NCBI GenBank assembly: GCA_023432075.1
Contig: JAEYVD010000161.1
Span: 1 to 5,857 of the forward strand
From: Pseudomonadota bacterium
GTDB lineage: Bacteria; Pseudomonadota; Gammaproteobacteria; Burkholderiales; Burkholderiaceae_B
Direction: 5' to 3'
DNA length: 5,857 bases
This document shows, piece by piece, positions 5,809 to 5,857 of the stretch; position 1 is the first letter of the stretch, and each line of letters opens with the position of its first letter. Under the pieces are notes generated by a model. It had not been told where the DNA came from and made no database searches. It was given only the letters and a program-made list of their open reading frames with translations. The position numbers and the translations under genes are program-made.

Positions 5809-5857
5809 ATGCTATCGATCAAGAATCTGGAAGCAGGCTACGGGAAGGTGAAGGTGC
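5809..5857 (+). CDS. livF: LivF-type ATPase of the ABC importer, first 16 codons only
   Basis: ATG 5809 opens a frame reading MLSIKNLEAGYGKVKV before the window ends. This matches the start of LivF-type ATPases (a short beta strand, then the aromatic A-loop region with AGYGK), which pair with LivG to power the importer. It lies 18 bases after the fusion gene, with a good ribosome-binding site, and completes the expected operon order of binding protein, LivH, LivM-LivG, LivF. Walker motifs are outside the window, so the call rests on the N-terminus and gene order. Confidence 0.85.
   Translation, partial: MLSIKNLEAGYGKVKV

Overview
The window is GC-rich, with strong G/C third-position bias. 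Its gene content fits a betaproteobacterium of the order Burkholderiales, for example an Achromobacter/Bordetella-like organism. That placement is an inference from composition and protein style; no RNA marker gene is present. Every gene I can support is on the + strand.

Layout: (1) Bases 1-348 hold the 3' part of a LysE/ArgO-family amino-acid exporter. (2) A 75-base gap contains a perfect TATAAT hexamer, followed by a complete LysR-type regulator of GcvA-like style (424-1365). (3) A 321-base non-coding stretch (1366-1686) has two inverted repeats just after the regulator, a further spaced inverted repeat, and the ribosome-binding site of the next gene; I see no convincing sigma-70 promoter in it. 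(4) From 1687 to the right edge runs a LIV-I/HAAT-type ABC importer operon. It encodes a periplasmic binding protein (livK-like), a permease (livH-like), one 640-residue protein joining the second permease to an ATPase (LivM-LivG fusion), and the first 16 codons of the second ATPase (livF-like), which is cut by the window edge.

How the genes fit together: the binding protein captures substrate in the periplasm. LivH and the LivM half of the fusion form the inner-membrane channel, and the LivG half plus LivF are the two ATPases. The substrate cannot be fixed from sequence. The family suggests branched-chain or other amino acids, but the binding protein lacks the Glu I expect in canonical leucine-binding pockets, so another amino acid or a carboxylate is possible. 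The 141-base gap between the binding-protein and permease genes folds into strong GC-rich hairpins with a mutually exclusive alternative pairing. The permease start has no Shine-Dalgarno sequence. Together these suggest that permease expression is kept below that of the binding protein. Permease, fusion and livF are tightly packed (gaps of 3 and 18 bases).

I found no mobile element, CRISPR array, RNA gene or clear undescribed system. The most notable points are the permease-ATPase fusion with an apparent extra membrane segment, the livK-livH intergenic RNA structure, and the atypical binding pocket.
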